Source of the DNA: CAYVQE01 sp964633205
GTDB lineage: Bacteria > Myxococcota > B64-G9
NCBI GenBank assembly: GCA_964633205.1
Contig: CAZWFN010000027.1
Location: forward strand, 1 to 54,149
Length of the DNA: 54,149 nucleotides
Direction: 5' to 3'
The notes under the pieces were generated by a model. The model was not told where the DNA came from. It saw only the letters and a list, made by a program, of their open reading frames with translations, and ran no database searches. Below, piece after piece: positions 45,482 through 54,149 of the stretch. The first letter of the stretch is position 1. Each line of letters begins with the position of its first letter. Both the position numbers and the translations under genes were made by a program.

Positions 45482-47893
45482 TCAGACCGCCGGCGGCTGG
45501 CTGTTCGCTGCCGGCTCCAAGCCGGGTTGGGGCGCCGGAGCGCTGGCTTCGAATGGACTGCTGGTCAGTGCCCAGTCCAAGGCCTGTTCCACGGTATCGA
45601 CCGTGACGATTTTCACACCGGCGACCAGATCGGCCGGCAGCGCATCGACCTCCTCGCGGTTGGCGGCCGGCACGATCACCCGTTCGAGCCCGGCCCGCCG
45701 CGCCGCCAGGAGCTTTTCGCGCAGCCCGCCTACGGCCAGCACCCGCCCGCGCAGCGAGATCTCGCCGGTCATGCCCACCCGGCCACAGACGGCGATGCGG
45801 CTCAGCAGCGAGACCAGCACCACCGCCATGGCCACCCCGGCCGAGGGGCCGTCCTTGGGAATGGCGCCGGCCGGGATGTGGATGTGGATGTCCTGCTCGG
45901 CGAATGGCCCGGGGCTGTCCGCTGGCCGGTTTTCGAGCGATCGGGTGAAGCTCAGCGCGGCCTGGGCCGACTCCTTCATCACGCCGCCGAGCTGGCCGGT
46001 CAGGATCAGCTGGCCGCGGCCGGCCATGGCCGTGGCCTCGACCTGCAGCACCTCGCCGCCGGCCGGGGTCCAGGCCAGGCCGTTGGCGCTGCCGATGGCG
46101 TCCTGGCCGCCGATCGCGAGCGGATGGCGTTCCGGCGGCCCGAGCAGCTCGATCACCGCCTGCGGCTCGATGCGCGCCGGACCCGGGGCGCCCTCGGCCA
46201 CCCGCCGCGCCGCCCGCCGGGCCAGCCGGGCGATGGCCTGCTCCAGCTGGCGCAGGCCCGATTCGTGGGTATAGCGCTCGACCAACAGCTGCAGGCTGGC
46301 GTCGGGCAGCGTGAGTTGCTCGGGCTGCAGGCCGCAACGCTCCCTTTGCCGCGGCACCAGGTGTTGCCGGGCGATGGGCAGCTTCTCCTCCAGGGCGTAA
46401 CCCGGCACGGCGATCAGCTCCATGCGGTCGAGCAGCGCCGGGGGAATGGTGTCGGTGCGGTTGCCGGTGGTGATGAACAGCACCTGGCCGAGGTCGAAGG
46501 GCACGTTGAGGTAGTGATCGACGAAGCCGTGGCTCTGCTCCGGGTCGAGCACCTCCAGCAGGGCGGCGGCCGGATCGCCGCGCAGGTCGCGGCCCAGCTT
46601 GTCGATCTCATCCAGCGCGATCACCGGGTTGAGCGCACCGGCCTGCTTGACGGCCTGGATCAGCCGGCCGGGCATGGCGCCCACGTAGGTGCGCCGGTGA
46701 CCGCGGATCTCGGCCTCGTCGCGCACCCCACCCAGCGACAGGCGGACGAACTTGCGCCCCAGCGCCCGGGCCACGCTGCGGCCCAGCGAGGTCTTGCCGA
46801 CTCCGGGCGGACCGAGCAGGCACATCACCGGCGGCGGGCTGTCGGGGTTGAGCTTGCGCACCGCCAGATGCTCGAGCACCCGGTCCTTGACCGCATCCAG
46901 ACCGAGGTGATCCGCATCCAGGATGGCCTTGGCCCGGCCCAGGTCCAGCGACTCGGCGTCGCGCTGCTGCCACGGCATGTCCAGCAGCCACTCCAGATAG
47001 GTGCGCAGGGTGCCGGCCTCGGCACTCTCCGGATGCATCCGGGCCAAGCGCTGCAGCTGCTTGGCGGCCTCGGCGCGCACCGCCGGCGGCATCTGGCTGG
47101 CGGACAGGCGCTGCTCCAACTCGTCGAGATCGTCCTCGCTCCCTTCGCCGAGCTCGCTGCGGATCTGCTTCATCTGCTCGCGCAGGTAGAACTCGCGCTG
47201 CGTCTTGTCCATCCCGGCGCGTACCTGTCGGTCGATGTGGGCCTTGGTGGCCAGCAGGTCGTGCTCGCGGGCCAGGTGCTCCAGCACCGTGCGCAGGCGC
47301 TTAATCGGATCGGGGGTGGCCAGGATGAGTTGGGCGGCCTCGACCGCCAGCTGCAGGTGGGAGGCGCATAGATCGGCCAGCCGACCCGGATCGCTGATGC
47401 CCTCCAGCGCACCGATCACGTCGAGCCCGGGGGTGCCCTGAACCCGGCTGTAGGCCCGCAGCTGCTCGCGCAGCGAGCGCATCATGGCCTCGGTCTCGGT
47501 CGACAGCTCCTCCAGCGGCAGATCGACGATGGGCCGCAGGCGGGCCTGCAGATGGGGCTGTTGTTGCAGCACGCCTTCGAGCCGAGCCTTGCGCAACCCA
47601 TGGATCAACAGCTTGATGCGGCCGTCGTCGAGCCGGTGCAGCCGCACCACCTGGCCGACGCTGCCGACCGCATACAGGTCCTCGGCCGCCGGCGCTTCGA
47701 CCTGCGGGCTGCGCTGCGCCACCACCAGCAGCAAGCGCTGGCTTTCCAGCGCGCGCTCGACTGCGGCGATGGAGGCCGGCCGGTGGACGAACAGCGGCGC
47801 GACCATGTCCGGGAAGACCACCAGATCGCGCACCGGCAACACCGGCAACTCGTCCGGAATCTGCAGCTGATCGGTCTCTTGGTGCCGGCTCAT
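45482..47893 (-). CDS. lon: ATP-dependent protease Lon
   Basis: Lon degrades damaged and regulatory proteins. The 803-residue product has the N-terminal substrate-binding domain (LPVLPVRDLVVFPDMV), the AAA+ core with Walker A GPPGVGKT (about 358-365) and Walker B VIALDEIDKLG, and the C-terminal protease domain with catalytic Ser in PKDGPSAGVA (about 683) and the Lys about 40 residues later. Length is normal. It starts 20 bases after hsp20 and ends 16 bases before mglA, so all three are likely co-transcribed. The last 25 residues are Pro/Ala-rich and variable. Confidence 0.97.
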   Translation of the reverse strand: MSRHQETDQLQIPDELPVLPVRDLVVFPDMVAPLFVHRPASIAAVERALESQRLLLVVAQRSPQVEAPAAEDLYAVGSVGQVVRLHRLDDGRIKLLIHGLRKARLEGVLQQQPHLQARLRPIVDLPLEELSTETEAMMRSLREQLRAYSRVQGTPGLDVIGALEGISDPGRLADLCASHLQLAVEAAQLILATPDPIKRLRTVLEHLAREHDLLATKAHIDRQVRAGMDKTQREFYLREQMKQIRSELGEGSEDDLDELEQRLSASQMPPAVRAEAAKQLQRLARMHPESAEAGTLRTYLEWLLDMPWQQRDAESLDLGRAKAILDADHLGLDAVKDRVLEHLAVRKLNPDSPPPVMCLLGPPGVGKTSLGRSVARALGRKFVRLSLGGVRDEAEIRGHRRTYVGAMPGRLIQAVKQAGALNPVIALDEIDKLGRDLRGDPAAALLEVLDPEQSHGFVDHYLNVPFDLGQVLFITTGNRTDTIPPALLDRMELIAVPGYALEEKLPIARQHLVPRQRERCGLQPEQLTLPDASLQLLVERYTHESGLRQLEQAIARLARRAARRVAEGAPGPARIEPQAVIELLGPPERHPLAIGGQDAIGSANGLAWTPAGGEVLQVEATAMAGRGQLILTGQLGGVMKESAQAALSFTRSLENRPADSPGPFAEQDIHIHIPAGAIPKDGPSAGVAMAVVLVSLLSRIAVCGRVGMTGEISLRGRVLAVGGLREKLLAARRAGLERVIVPAANREEVDALPADLVAGVKIVTVDTVEQALDWALTSSPFEASAPAPQPGLEPAANSQPPAV

Positions 47894-47913
47894 GCGACCG
47901 CGCGCTCCCGTGC

Positions 47914-48357
47914 TCAGCCGATCTCGACCTTGCGCCGTCGGCCGCGCCGCTCTTCGATCTTGGGCAAGCGGATGCGCAGCACGCCGTTGTCCAGCTCGGC
48001 CCGGATGTGGCGGGTGTCGCCGGCGATGGGAATCTCGATGATGCGCCGGATGGGCCCGAAGCTGCGCTCCATGCAGATGTGCTCGCGCTCGTGCTCGGAG
48101 CGCCGGCGGGGCTTGTCGCCCTCGATGATCAGCACGTCGCGCAGCACGCTCAACTCGATGTCCTCGCGGCCCACCCCCGGCAGCTCCACCTCGATCACGA
48201 TGTCGCCTTCGACCTCGTAGACGTCCAAGGGCAGCTCCGGCCGCCCGCTGGACCGCGCCATGTCGGACTGTTCGGGATCGAGGAAGTCGCGAAAAATGCG
48301 CTCCATCTCGCGGCGCAACACCAACAGCCTCTGCAAGGACTCCTCGGGAATGCCCAT
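47914..48357 (-). CDS. Hsp20 small heat-shock protein
   Basis: The 147-residue product is an alpha-crystallin-domain chaperone: an amphipathic N-terminal arm, PLDVYEVEGDIVIEVELPGV, the core strand DVLIIEGDKPRR, FGPIRRIIEIP, and GVLRIRLPKIEER with the A-x-x-x-G-V-L motif as ELDNGVLRIRLPK. It holds unfolding proteins in soluble form. I chose the ATG at 48357 because gaggag lies 5 bases upstream; the frame extends another 13 codons. It heads the lon-mglA unit. The 119-base upstream gap has a weak sigma70-like pair (TTGCAA, 18 bases, TAGCGT) and no CIRCE element. Confidence 0.94.
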   Translation of the reverse strand: MGIPEESLQRLLVLRREMERIFRDFLDPEQSDMARSSGRPELPLDVYEVEGDIVIEVELPGVGREDIELSVLRDVLIIEGDKPRRRSEHEREHICMERSFGPIRRIIEIPIAGDTRHIRAELDNGVLRIRLPKIEERRGRRRKVEIG

Positions 48358-48476
48358 CCCAGCTCCTCGCGCAGCGTCCCCCGGCTTCGCATCCACCGTT
48401 CGACGCTACCATCCCGCGCTGGCAAATTGCAATCGTTTCGGAGGGAAAGAGCGAGTGCGGCGGCCGCGGGTCGCGC

Positions 48477-49697
48477 TCAAGCGCCGAACTTCATCAGGCG
48501 GCCGGCGTGGGCCAGCAGCAACGGCAGCACGTCGGTGGAGTGGATACGGCCCAGGCCGCCGGCGGTGAAGGCGCCCTCGCCGAACCGCCGGCAGCCGTCG
48601 ACGCGGGCGCTGGCTGCCTGGATGCACAGCGGCACCGGGTGCCAGGAGTGGCTCTTGAGCGCGGTCGGCGTGGAATGATCGCCGGTGATGCACAGCACGT
48701 CGGGCTTTAGCTCGAGCAGCCGCGGCAACTGCCGGTCGAAGTGCTCGATGGCCTCGACCTTGCCCGCCCGGTCGCCGTCCTCGCCCTTGGAGTCGGTCTT
48801 CTTGATGTGCAGGAAGATGAAATCGATCTCGTTCCAGATGCGCTCGACCAGCTCGATCTCGTCTTCGATGGTCGACTGTCCCTCATCGAGCACCCGCATG
48901 CCGGCCAGCCGGGCCACGCCCTTGTACATCGGGTAAGCCGCTACCGCCGCCGGCCGCCAGCGGCACATCTCGGCGAAATCGGGCAGCGGCTCGTAGGTGT
49001 CGAAACCGCGCATCATCAGAAAGTTGGCCGCCGGCTCAGCGGCCAGCACCTCGCGGGCGCGCTCGATGAATGCATTGGCCAGCGCGGCCGAGCGGCGGGA
49101 TCGCTCATCGGGTTGAGCGGCGGTGGGCTCGACCGGTAGCGGCTCGCGGCCGACCTGCTGGGGATCCGAGTCGCTCAGTCGGCCATCGAGGTAGGCGCCG
49201 CGGAAGATGGCCGCCGCGCGGTACTCCTTGACGTGCTGCAGCAGCACCTCGACGCCGTCGATCTCGCTGATCTGATCGGCCAGCTTGGCCACCACCCGCT
49301 GGCCCTCGGCGTCCGGGATGCGCCCGGCGCGCCTGTCGGCGATGGTGCCGTCGTCGGCCAGGGTGGCGAAGTTCAGCCGGGCGGCCAGATCGCCCTCGAT
49401 GAACTGGAAATCGGTGCCGGCGGTGTCCAGCACGCCGCGGCCGATCAGGTAGCGGATGGGATCGTAGCCGAACAGGCCGATATGCGCCGGGCCCGAGCCC
49501 GGCGTGATGCCGGTGGCCACCGGATCGTGGAAACCGCAGACGCCCGCGCTGGCCACCCGGTCCAGGTTCGGGCAGTCGGCCGCCTCCAGCGATGTCCGGC
49601 CCTGCTCATCGGGCAGGCCGCCGAGCCCGTCCAGGACCACCAGCAGCACCTTGGTGTCGGCCTCGACAGCCAGGGAAGAGAGAAGATCGAAATCCAT
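48477..49697 (-). CDS. apgM: 2,3-bisphosphoglycerate-independent phosphoglycerate mutase, archaeal type
   Basis: ApgM interconverts 3- and 2-phosphoglycerate. The 406-residue product belongs to the alkaline-phosphatase superfamily, with the metal-binding VLLVVLDGLGGLPDE at the start, the catalytic-Ser region TPGSGPAHIGLFGYDP, HIKKTDSKGEDGD, and the C-terminal metal motif ITGDHSTPT followed by HSWHPVP. This form is common in archaea and scattered bacteria. The ATG has aggagg upstream. Its stop lies 119 bases before hsp20. Confidence 0.95.
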   Translation of the reverse strand: MDFDLLSSLAVEADTKVLLVVLDGLGGLPDEQGRTSLEAADCPNLDRVASAGVCGFHDPVATGITPGSGPAHIGLFGYDPIRYLIGRGVLDTAGTDFQFIEGDLAARLNFATLADDGTIADRRAGRIPDAEGQRVVAKLADQISEIDGVEVLLQHVKEYRAAAIFRGAYLDGRLSDSDPQQVGREPLPVEPTAAQPDERSRRSAALANAFIERAREVLAAEPAANFLMMRGFDTYEPLPDFAEMCRWRPAAVAAYPMYKGVARLAGMRVLDEGQSTIEDEIELVERIWNEIDFIFLHIKKTDSKGEDGDRAGKVEAIEHFDRQLPRLLELKPDVLCITGDHSTPTALKSHSWHPVPLCIQAASARVDGCRRFGEGAFTAGGLGRIHSTDVLPLLLAHAGRLMKFGA

Positions 49698-49721
49698 GAT
49701 TGGCCTCCTGCACCGTTCGGG

Positions 49722-52160
49722 TCAGAAAGACTGGACGGTGGCCCGGGCATTGTAGCTCAAACCGAAGGTCAGGTCAGAGGCGATCCCGTAGCCCCGCAGC
49801 GAAAAGCGGTAGATGAACAGATCGTGGCTGACGTTGAAGAAGATCGGCCCGACCAGGGCGAAGTAGAGCCGGTTGTTCCAGGTGCCCTTGAGCGTGTTGT
49901 CGCGGCCGATGTCGCCGATGAAGACCGACAGCTCGCTCTCCATCTGGAAGGGGCTGCCGAGCAGGGTGAACAGAACGGTGCGCGCCAGCTTGTAGCCCAG
50001 GTCGAAGCCATAGGTGGCGTCGGCCGCCTGATCCAGCATCTCCTTGCGCACGCCGAAGCCGATCTTGGCCTCCAGCGTGGCCAGCAGCGGGAAGCGGGCG
50101 CCCAGGGTGCCGGTCAGCTCCAGATGGTGGTAGCCGCGGCCCTCGTCGGCGTCCGGGGTGGCCGGATCGTCTTCCGGCCGGGTCAGCTCGGTCTCGAGCT
50201 TGCCCTCGATGTAGGGCGCCGGCACGTACCAGCCGGACCCGCTGTCGCGCAACGCGTTGAGCTTGTACAGGGCGTTGACGGTGGTCAGGTCCTCGCTCTC
50301 GATCCAGCCCTGGTCCTCGGTGTTGGACCGCGCGTACTTGAGCGCCGCTTCCAGCGACAGGGCGTGCAGGCTGCTGGCGGCGACCACCGAGCCGCGCAGC
50401 TCGGCCTTCAGGGCCAGAAACTCCTTGCGCGTCAGCTGGCTCTCCTCGTAGCCGGGCCCGTTGGTCACCCGGGTGTCGGCCAGGTTCAGGTTGAGCCCGC
50501 CGTCGAAGATCCAGCGCAGCTCGTGGGCCAGGTCGGGGAAGTTGCGCTTCAGGTCTATCGGCTGCGGCTCGGGGCCGCTGAAGGCGGGGCCGGCCAGGTA
50601 TTCGCGGGCCAGCTGGCCGAGCACCGGCGGCGGCTGATCGTCCCGCGGCCGGTAGATCTCCATGGCGGCCTGGTGCGGATCGAGGTAGCCCAGCATGCCC
50701 TTGGCCAGATAGCCGATGGTCACCGCGCTGTAGCGGGTGTTGCTCTCCAGCGGCCGGCCGTTGACGCTGATCGGCACCCCGTTGGCGGGGTCGCCGCAAT
50801 CCAGCCCCCGGGCGCGCAGCTCGACCCGGCCGGTCTTGAGCTTCTCCTGGGCGATTTTTTGGCACAGGGCGGTCAGGCCGGCGGCATCGATGGCGAAGGT
50901 GTAGACCTGGTTGCGGTGCGGCAGGGCAGCGAAGAAGTCACGGCGCGTCAGCTCGCCCTCGAGCGGAAACACGGTGCGCGGATCGACCAGCCCGCGGTTG
51001 GCGAAGGCCAGCTCGGAGCGGGTGCTGTGGCGCATGATCTCGAGCAGGTAGTCGAGAAAGTCCAGCGGGCCCATGGGCTCGGCCAGCCGGGCATCGCCCA
51101 CCGGCTTGTTCCAGTCGCGGCAGAAGGCGTCGCGGACGTCGAGCACCTCGGGTTGGACCGCGGCGGCGGGCTCGACAGCGGCGACGTCGATCTCGCGGTT
51201 GCCGAGCTCGGCCACCCGCCAGCCTTCGGGGCCGCGCTCGAGCCGCAGCTCGGTGCGGCACAGGTGCTCGCCGAACAGGCCGCAGCCGACGATGGGCGAG
51301 GCGCCGTCGCTGAAGCGGATGGTGTCCAGGCCGCGCTTGGCGGCGTCGGCGGCGAAGGCGTTGGCCACGATCAGATCCAGCTCGGGCACGCTGCGCGCCA
51401 GCTCCAGCGCCCGGCGCGGCGAGGTCTCGGAGTGATCCAGGTGCGACACGGCGATCACCAGATCGGCGCCCGCCCGCCGGGCGCGCATGGCCAACGCGGC
51501 GGCGCGCTGGAAGGGATCGGCCACCGTCATGCCTTGCAGCTGGGCGGCGTCGACCGATTCGGCCAGCTCGCCGTGGATCAGGCTGAACAGCGCGATGCGC
51601 AACCCGGCCCGCTCGATCATGCGGTAGCGCCCTTCACCGGCGCCCACGTAGGGGCACAGGCCGGTTTGCGCTTCGGCGCAGTCCAGGTTGGCGGCGCTGA
51701 ACACCAGCCCGGCCTGGCGGCCGGCCTCCAGGTAGGCGCGCAGCCGCTCGGGCACGGCGTAGAAGTCCTGGTTGCCCAGCGCCACCAAGTCGAAGCCGGC
51801 CGAGCGCATCCAGCCGGCCAGCTTGCGGCCGCCGGGCGCGCCGTGCGCCAGCAGGTAGCGGGCGAAGGCCCGCGGGCCGATGTTGTCGCCGCCGTTGAGC
51901 ACCAGCGGCGGCGGCCGGCCGGCGCTGGCGAGTTCGGCCCGCAGCGCCCGGATGGCGCCCACCAGGTGGGCGAAGGTGTGCAGCGGCGGGCGGTCGCAGT
52001 CCACATCGGCGAAGCGGCCGTAGAGATCGGTGATGTGCAGCACGGTCAGGCGCACGGACCGGGGGGCAGCGGCGGCCGCGGCCTGGTCGCCGGCGTCGGC
52101 CCGGGCAAAAGCGGCAGCCAGGCAGCTGGTCAGGGTGAGCAGGATGGCGGCGCGGGTCAC
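49722..52160 (-). CDS. degenerate 5'-nucleotidase domain fused to an outer-membrane barrel
   Basis: The product is 812 residues. A signal peptide covers about 1-22. Residues 35-330 match the metallophosphatase half of UshA-type 5'-nucleotidases, and residues 335-510 the 5'-nucleotidase C-terminal domain (AFANRGLVDPRTVFPLEGELTRRDFF). The usual D-x-H is D-L-Y in VLHITDLYG, GNH is GNQ in ALGNQDF, and the GHSH ligands are replaced (IVANAFAAD); only GGD and SHLDH remain. Residues 520-812 are amphipathic beta-strands ending VQSF, typical of a barrel. The GTG at 52160 has ggagg 6 bases upstream. It is probably a surface-anchored protein with altered or lost catalysis. Confidence 0.85.
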   Translation of the reverse strand: MTRAAILLTLTSCLAAAFARADAGDQAAAAAAPRSVRLTVLHITDLYGRFADVDCDRPPLHTFAHLVGAIRALRAELASAGRPPPLVLNGGDNIGPRAFARYLLAHGAPGGRKLAGWMRSAGFDLVALGNQDFYAVPERLRAYLEAGRQAGLVFSAANLDCAEAQTGLCPYVGAGEGRYRMIERAGLRIALFSLIHGELAESVDAAQLQGMTVADPFQRAAALAMRARRAGADLVIAVSHLDHSETSPRRALELARSVPELDLIVANAFAADAAKRGLDTIRFSDGASPIVGCGLFGEHLCRTELRLERGPEGWRVAELGNREIDVAAVEPAAAVQPEVLDVRDAFCRDWNKPVGDARLAEPMGPLDFLDYLLEIMRHSTRSELAFANRGLVDPRTVFPLEGELTRRDFFAALPHRNQVYTFAIDAAGLTALCQKIAQEKLKTGRVELRARGLDCGDPANGVPISVNGRPLESNTRYSAVTIGYLAKGMLGYLDPHQAAMEIYRPRDDQPPPVLGQLAREYLAGPAFSGPEPQPIDLKRNFPDLAHELRWIFDGGLNLNLADTRVTNGPGYEESQLTRKEFLALKAELRGSVVAASSLHALSLEAALKYARSNTEDQGWIESEDLTTVNALYKLNALRDSGSGWYVPAPYIEGKLETELTRPEDDPATPDADEGRGYHHLELTGTLGARFPLLATLEAKIGFGVRKEMLDQAADATYGFDLGYKLARTVLFTLLGSPFQMESELSVFIGDIGRDNTLKGTWNNRLYFALVGPIFFNVSHDLFIYRFSLRGYGIASDLTFGLSYNARATVQSF

Positions 52161-52266
52161 GGCGGACCTCCGCTGCGGGTGCGCCGGCCATGGAATCAGA
52201 ATCGGGCCGGCGGTGCAACAACCGCTGCGCCGGGGCCCGGGGAGGGCTTGCCGGTGGGCCGGGAAC

Positions 52267-53949
52267 TCAGGATTCCCGCTTGGAAAGCTCTTCGTCCTTC
52301 AGCGCCCGGCGCAGGATCTTGCCGGCGGTGCCCTTGGGGATCTCCTCGCGGAACTCGATCAGGCGGGGGTACTTGTAGGCGGCCATGTTCTCCTTGGCCC
52401 AGGCCACCAGGTCCTGCTCGCTGACCTTGCCGCGCGATTCGGGCTTCAATGCCACGAAGGCCTTGATCTCCTCGCCCGACTTCTCGTCCGGCACGCCGAT
52501 GACCGCGCACTCGAGCACGTGCTCGTTCTGGTAGAGGTATTCCTCGATCTCGGCCGGGAAGACCGAGTAGCCGGAACGCTTGATCATGTCCTTTTTGCGA
52601 TCGACGATCATGAAGTAGCCTTCCTCGTCGATCATGCCCAGGTCGCCGGTGTACAGCCAGCCGTCGCGCAGCACGTCCTGGTTCTCTTCGGTGTTGTAGT
52701 AGCCCTTCATCACCTGGGGGCCGGCGACCACCAGCTCGCCCACCTCGTTGGGCGCCATCTCCTTGTCGCCGCTGTCCTTGTCCATGATCTTGGCGTCGGT
52801 GTCCGGCACCGGCAGGCCGATGCGGCCGATCTTGCGCCGGCCGTAGAGCGGGTTGGCGTGGGTGACCGGCGAGGACTCGGTCAGGCCGTAGCCCTCGATC
52901 AGCCGCGCGCCCGAAAGCTCCTCGAAGCGGGTCTGGATGTGCTCCGGCAGCGGCCCGGCGCCCGAGATGCAGGCCCGGACGGAGCTGAGGTCGTACTCCT
53001 TGACCCGCGGGTAGTTGTTGATGGCGTTGTAGAGCGCGGCCACGCCCGGGAACAGGGTCACCTGGTACTTCTGGATGGCGGCCAGCAGCTCGCCCCAGTC
53101 CTCGGGCGGCTTGGGCAGCAGCAGCATGGCGTTGCCGGACAGCACCGCCAGGTTCATCACCGTGGTCATGGCGTAGATGTGGAACAGCGGCAGCACGCCG
53201 CAGATCACGTCCTCGCCGGGCTTGTTCTTCGGATCCCAGGCCTGGGTCTGCATGGCGTTGGCCACCAGGTTGCGGTGGCTCAGCATGGCGCCCTTGGGCA
53301 GCCCGGTGGTGCCGCCGGTGTACTGCAGCACGGCCAGGTCGGCGTCGACGTCGAACTGCACCTCGGGCGGATCGGCCGGGGTGCACAGCAGGTCGGTGAA
53401 GCGCAGCACGTCGGCCGGCAGCGGCGCCTGGGGCACCTTGCCCAGCAGCTTGCCCACAAAGCGCTTCAGCCCGGGCAGGAAATCGGCGATGTTGCAGCCG
53501 ATGACCTTCTCGATCGGCGTCTTGGGCACCGCCTTGGCCGCCTCGGCGTAGACGATGTCCATCACCACCAGCACCTTGGCGCCGGCGTCTCTGAACTGGT
53601 GCTCGATCTCGGCCGCCTTGTACAGCGGGTTGTTGGCCGTGACCACGGCGCCCAGCTTCATGGCCGCGAAGTAGGCGATGACGTAGTGGATGGAGTTGGG
53701 CAGCCGCAGCCCGACCACGTCGCCCTTGCTGACGCCGAGCTCCTGCAGCGCGGTGGCGAAGGAGTCGACCCAGCCCTTGAGCTGGCGGTAGCTGACCTTG
53801 GTGTCGAGGAAGATCACCGCGGTGTGATCCGGGTGGGCGGCGCAGGTCTCGTCGAAGATCTGGCCCAGCGACTTGTCCGGGTAGTCGATGTGGCGGGGCA
53901 CTTCTTCGGGCCAATGGGCGAACCACGGTCGGTCTTGGCTGACGCTCAT
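52267..53949 (-). CDS. long-chain fatty-acid--CoA ligase
   Basis: The 560-residue product is an ANL-superfamily adenylating enzyme that activates a carboxylate with ATP and loads it onto CoA. It has the P-loop YTGGTTGLPKGA, GYGLTESSP, YTGDLG, the hinge DRKKDMIKRSGYSVFPAEIEEYL, and the catalytic Lys in PKGTAGKILRR. Overall layout fits FadD-type enzymes, but chain length cannot be read from sequence. The ATG at 53949 has ggaggg 7 bases upstream; the frame is open further upstream without support. It is transcribed alone. Confidence 0.92.
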   Translation of the reverse strand: MSVSQDRPWFAHWPEEVPRHIDYPDKSLGQIFDETCAAHPDHTAVIFLDTKVSYRQLKGWVDSFATALQELGVSKGDVVGLRLPNSIHYVIAYFAAMKLGAVVTANNPLYKAAEIEHQFRDAGAKVLVVMDIVYAEAAKAVPKTPIEKVIGCNIADFLPGLKRFVGKLLGKVPQAPLPADVLRFTDLLCTPADPPEVQFDVDADLAVLQYTGGTTGLPKGAMLSHRNLVANAMQTQAWDPKNKPGEDVICGVLPLFHIYAMTTVMNLAVLSGNAMLLLPKPPEDWGELLAAIQKYQVTLFPGVAALYNAINNYPRVKEYDLSSVRACISGAGPLPEHIQTRFEELSGARLIEGYGLTESSPVTHANPLYGRRKIGRIGLPVPDTDAKIMDKDSGDKEMAPNEVGELVVAGPQVMKGYYNTEENQDVLRDGWLYTGDLGMIDEEGYFMIVDRKKDMIKRSGYSVFPAEIEEYLYQNEHVLECAVIGVPDEKSGEEIKAFVALKPESRGKVSEQDLVAWAKENMAAYKYPRLIEFREEIPKGTAGKILRRALKDEELSKRES

Positions 53950-54055
53950 CACAACTCCCTCCCTGGTCTCGAGGCAGCAGCAAGCTCGCTCGTTGCGGTC
54001 GATGGCTGAGCAGCATAACCGCGCCCGCCGCTCCCTGTCAACGGCGCGCCGGGGC

Positions 54056-54149
54056 CCCTGATTTCCCACCTCGGCCGCGATCTCTGCGGACCGGGAACCG
54101 CTCGCAAAGCTCGCAGGCCCGGCTTCGCCGTCAGCAAGGCGTTTTCGAT
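54056..54149. repeat. palindromic repeat element, family A, second copy cut by the window edge
   Basis: From CTGATTTCCCA at 54058 to the window end, 92 bases align without gaps to 8052-8143, with two mismatches (A/G and T/C). It lies upstream of the acyl-CoA ligase gene in the same orientation as the first copy. The right half is outside the window. The remainder of 53950-54055 shows no supported feature. Confidence 0.9.

Noticed and set aside
48358..48476. CIRCE or sigma32 element upstream of hsp20
   Set aside because: No GCACTC-N9-GAGTGC palindrome and no CTTGAAA/CCCCAT pair is present; only a weak sigma70-like match was seen.
49233..52424. 1063-codon plus-strand open frame opposite apgM and the nucleotidase fusion
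   Set aside because: Both minus-strand genes are supported by motifs and ribosome-binding sites. The plus-strand frame spans the gap between them and has no coherent domain.

Overview
The window is about 54 kb of very GC-rich DNA from a Gram-negative bacterium. It has outer-membrane beta-barrel proteins, sigma54 promoters with NtrC-family activators, many multidomain sensor kinases, an MglA polarity GTPase, chemosensory proteins and a heterodisulfide-reductase-like Fe-S flavoprotein pair. This combination points to the former Deltaproteobacteria (Myxococcota or Desulfobacterota-like lineages); that placement is inference from gene content. There are no rRNA genes, CRISPR arrays, phage genes or insertion-sequence transposases. 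The region reads as ordinary chromosome.

Layout. 1-5.8 kb (+): the end of a HEAT-repeat protein, an exported protein, a membrane protein, rsmB, rpe, tRNA-Pro(CGG) and a terminator. 5.8-14.2 kb: a zinc-ribbon/Yip1-like membrane protein (+), then on the minus strand an outer-membrane barrel, a palindromic repeat element, an exported coiled-coil protein behind a near-perfect sigma54 promoter, a second palindromic element, an NtrC-type regulator with its kinase, and a barrel protein. 14.4-20.6 kb: RNase P RNA (+), a C4 zinc-ribbon protein, and the macromolecular-synthesis operon rpsU-dnaG-rpoD with tRNA-Ile2(CAU) just after rpoD. 20.6-23.3 kb: an HdrA-like and HdrCB-like redox pair. 23.4-31.1 kb: a signalling island made of a receiver-HisKA protein with no ATPase domain, a complete kinase, a membrane-anchored sigma54 activator, and a sigma54 promoter in front of an exported protein with a basic SPKVR-repeat tail.

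31.2-38.1 kb (-): cheY, cheA, larB, larC and glgB, apparently one transcription unit. 38.2-41.2 kb (+): a hybrid kinase and a receiver/zinc-ribbon protein. 41.2-48.4 kb (-): a second tight unit, hsp20, lon, mglA, PocR-domain kinase, receiver, MCP and cheW. 48.5-54.1 kb (-): apgM-type phosphoglycerate mutase, a degenerate 5'-nucleotidase fused to a beta-barrel, a long-chain acyl-CoA ligase, and a second copy of the first palindromic element cut by the window edge.

The points most worth following up are two loci with the same wiring (a sigma54 activator gene followed by a sigma54 promoter driving an exported protein), the incomplete kinase between them in the second locus, the two nested palindromic elements whose stems share the same GAT/CCT mismatch, the operon that joins proteostasis genes to chemosensory and polarity genes, and the nucleotidase-barrel fusion that has lost metal ligands. 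Start codons were chosen from ribosome-binding sites, overlaps and family length, and are uncertain where stated.
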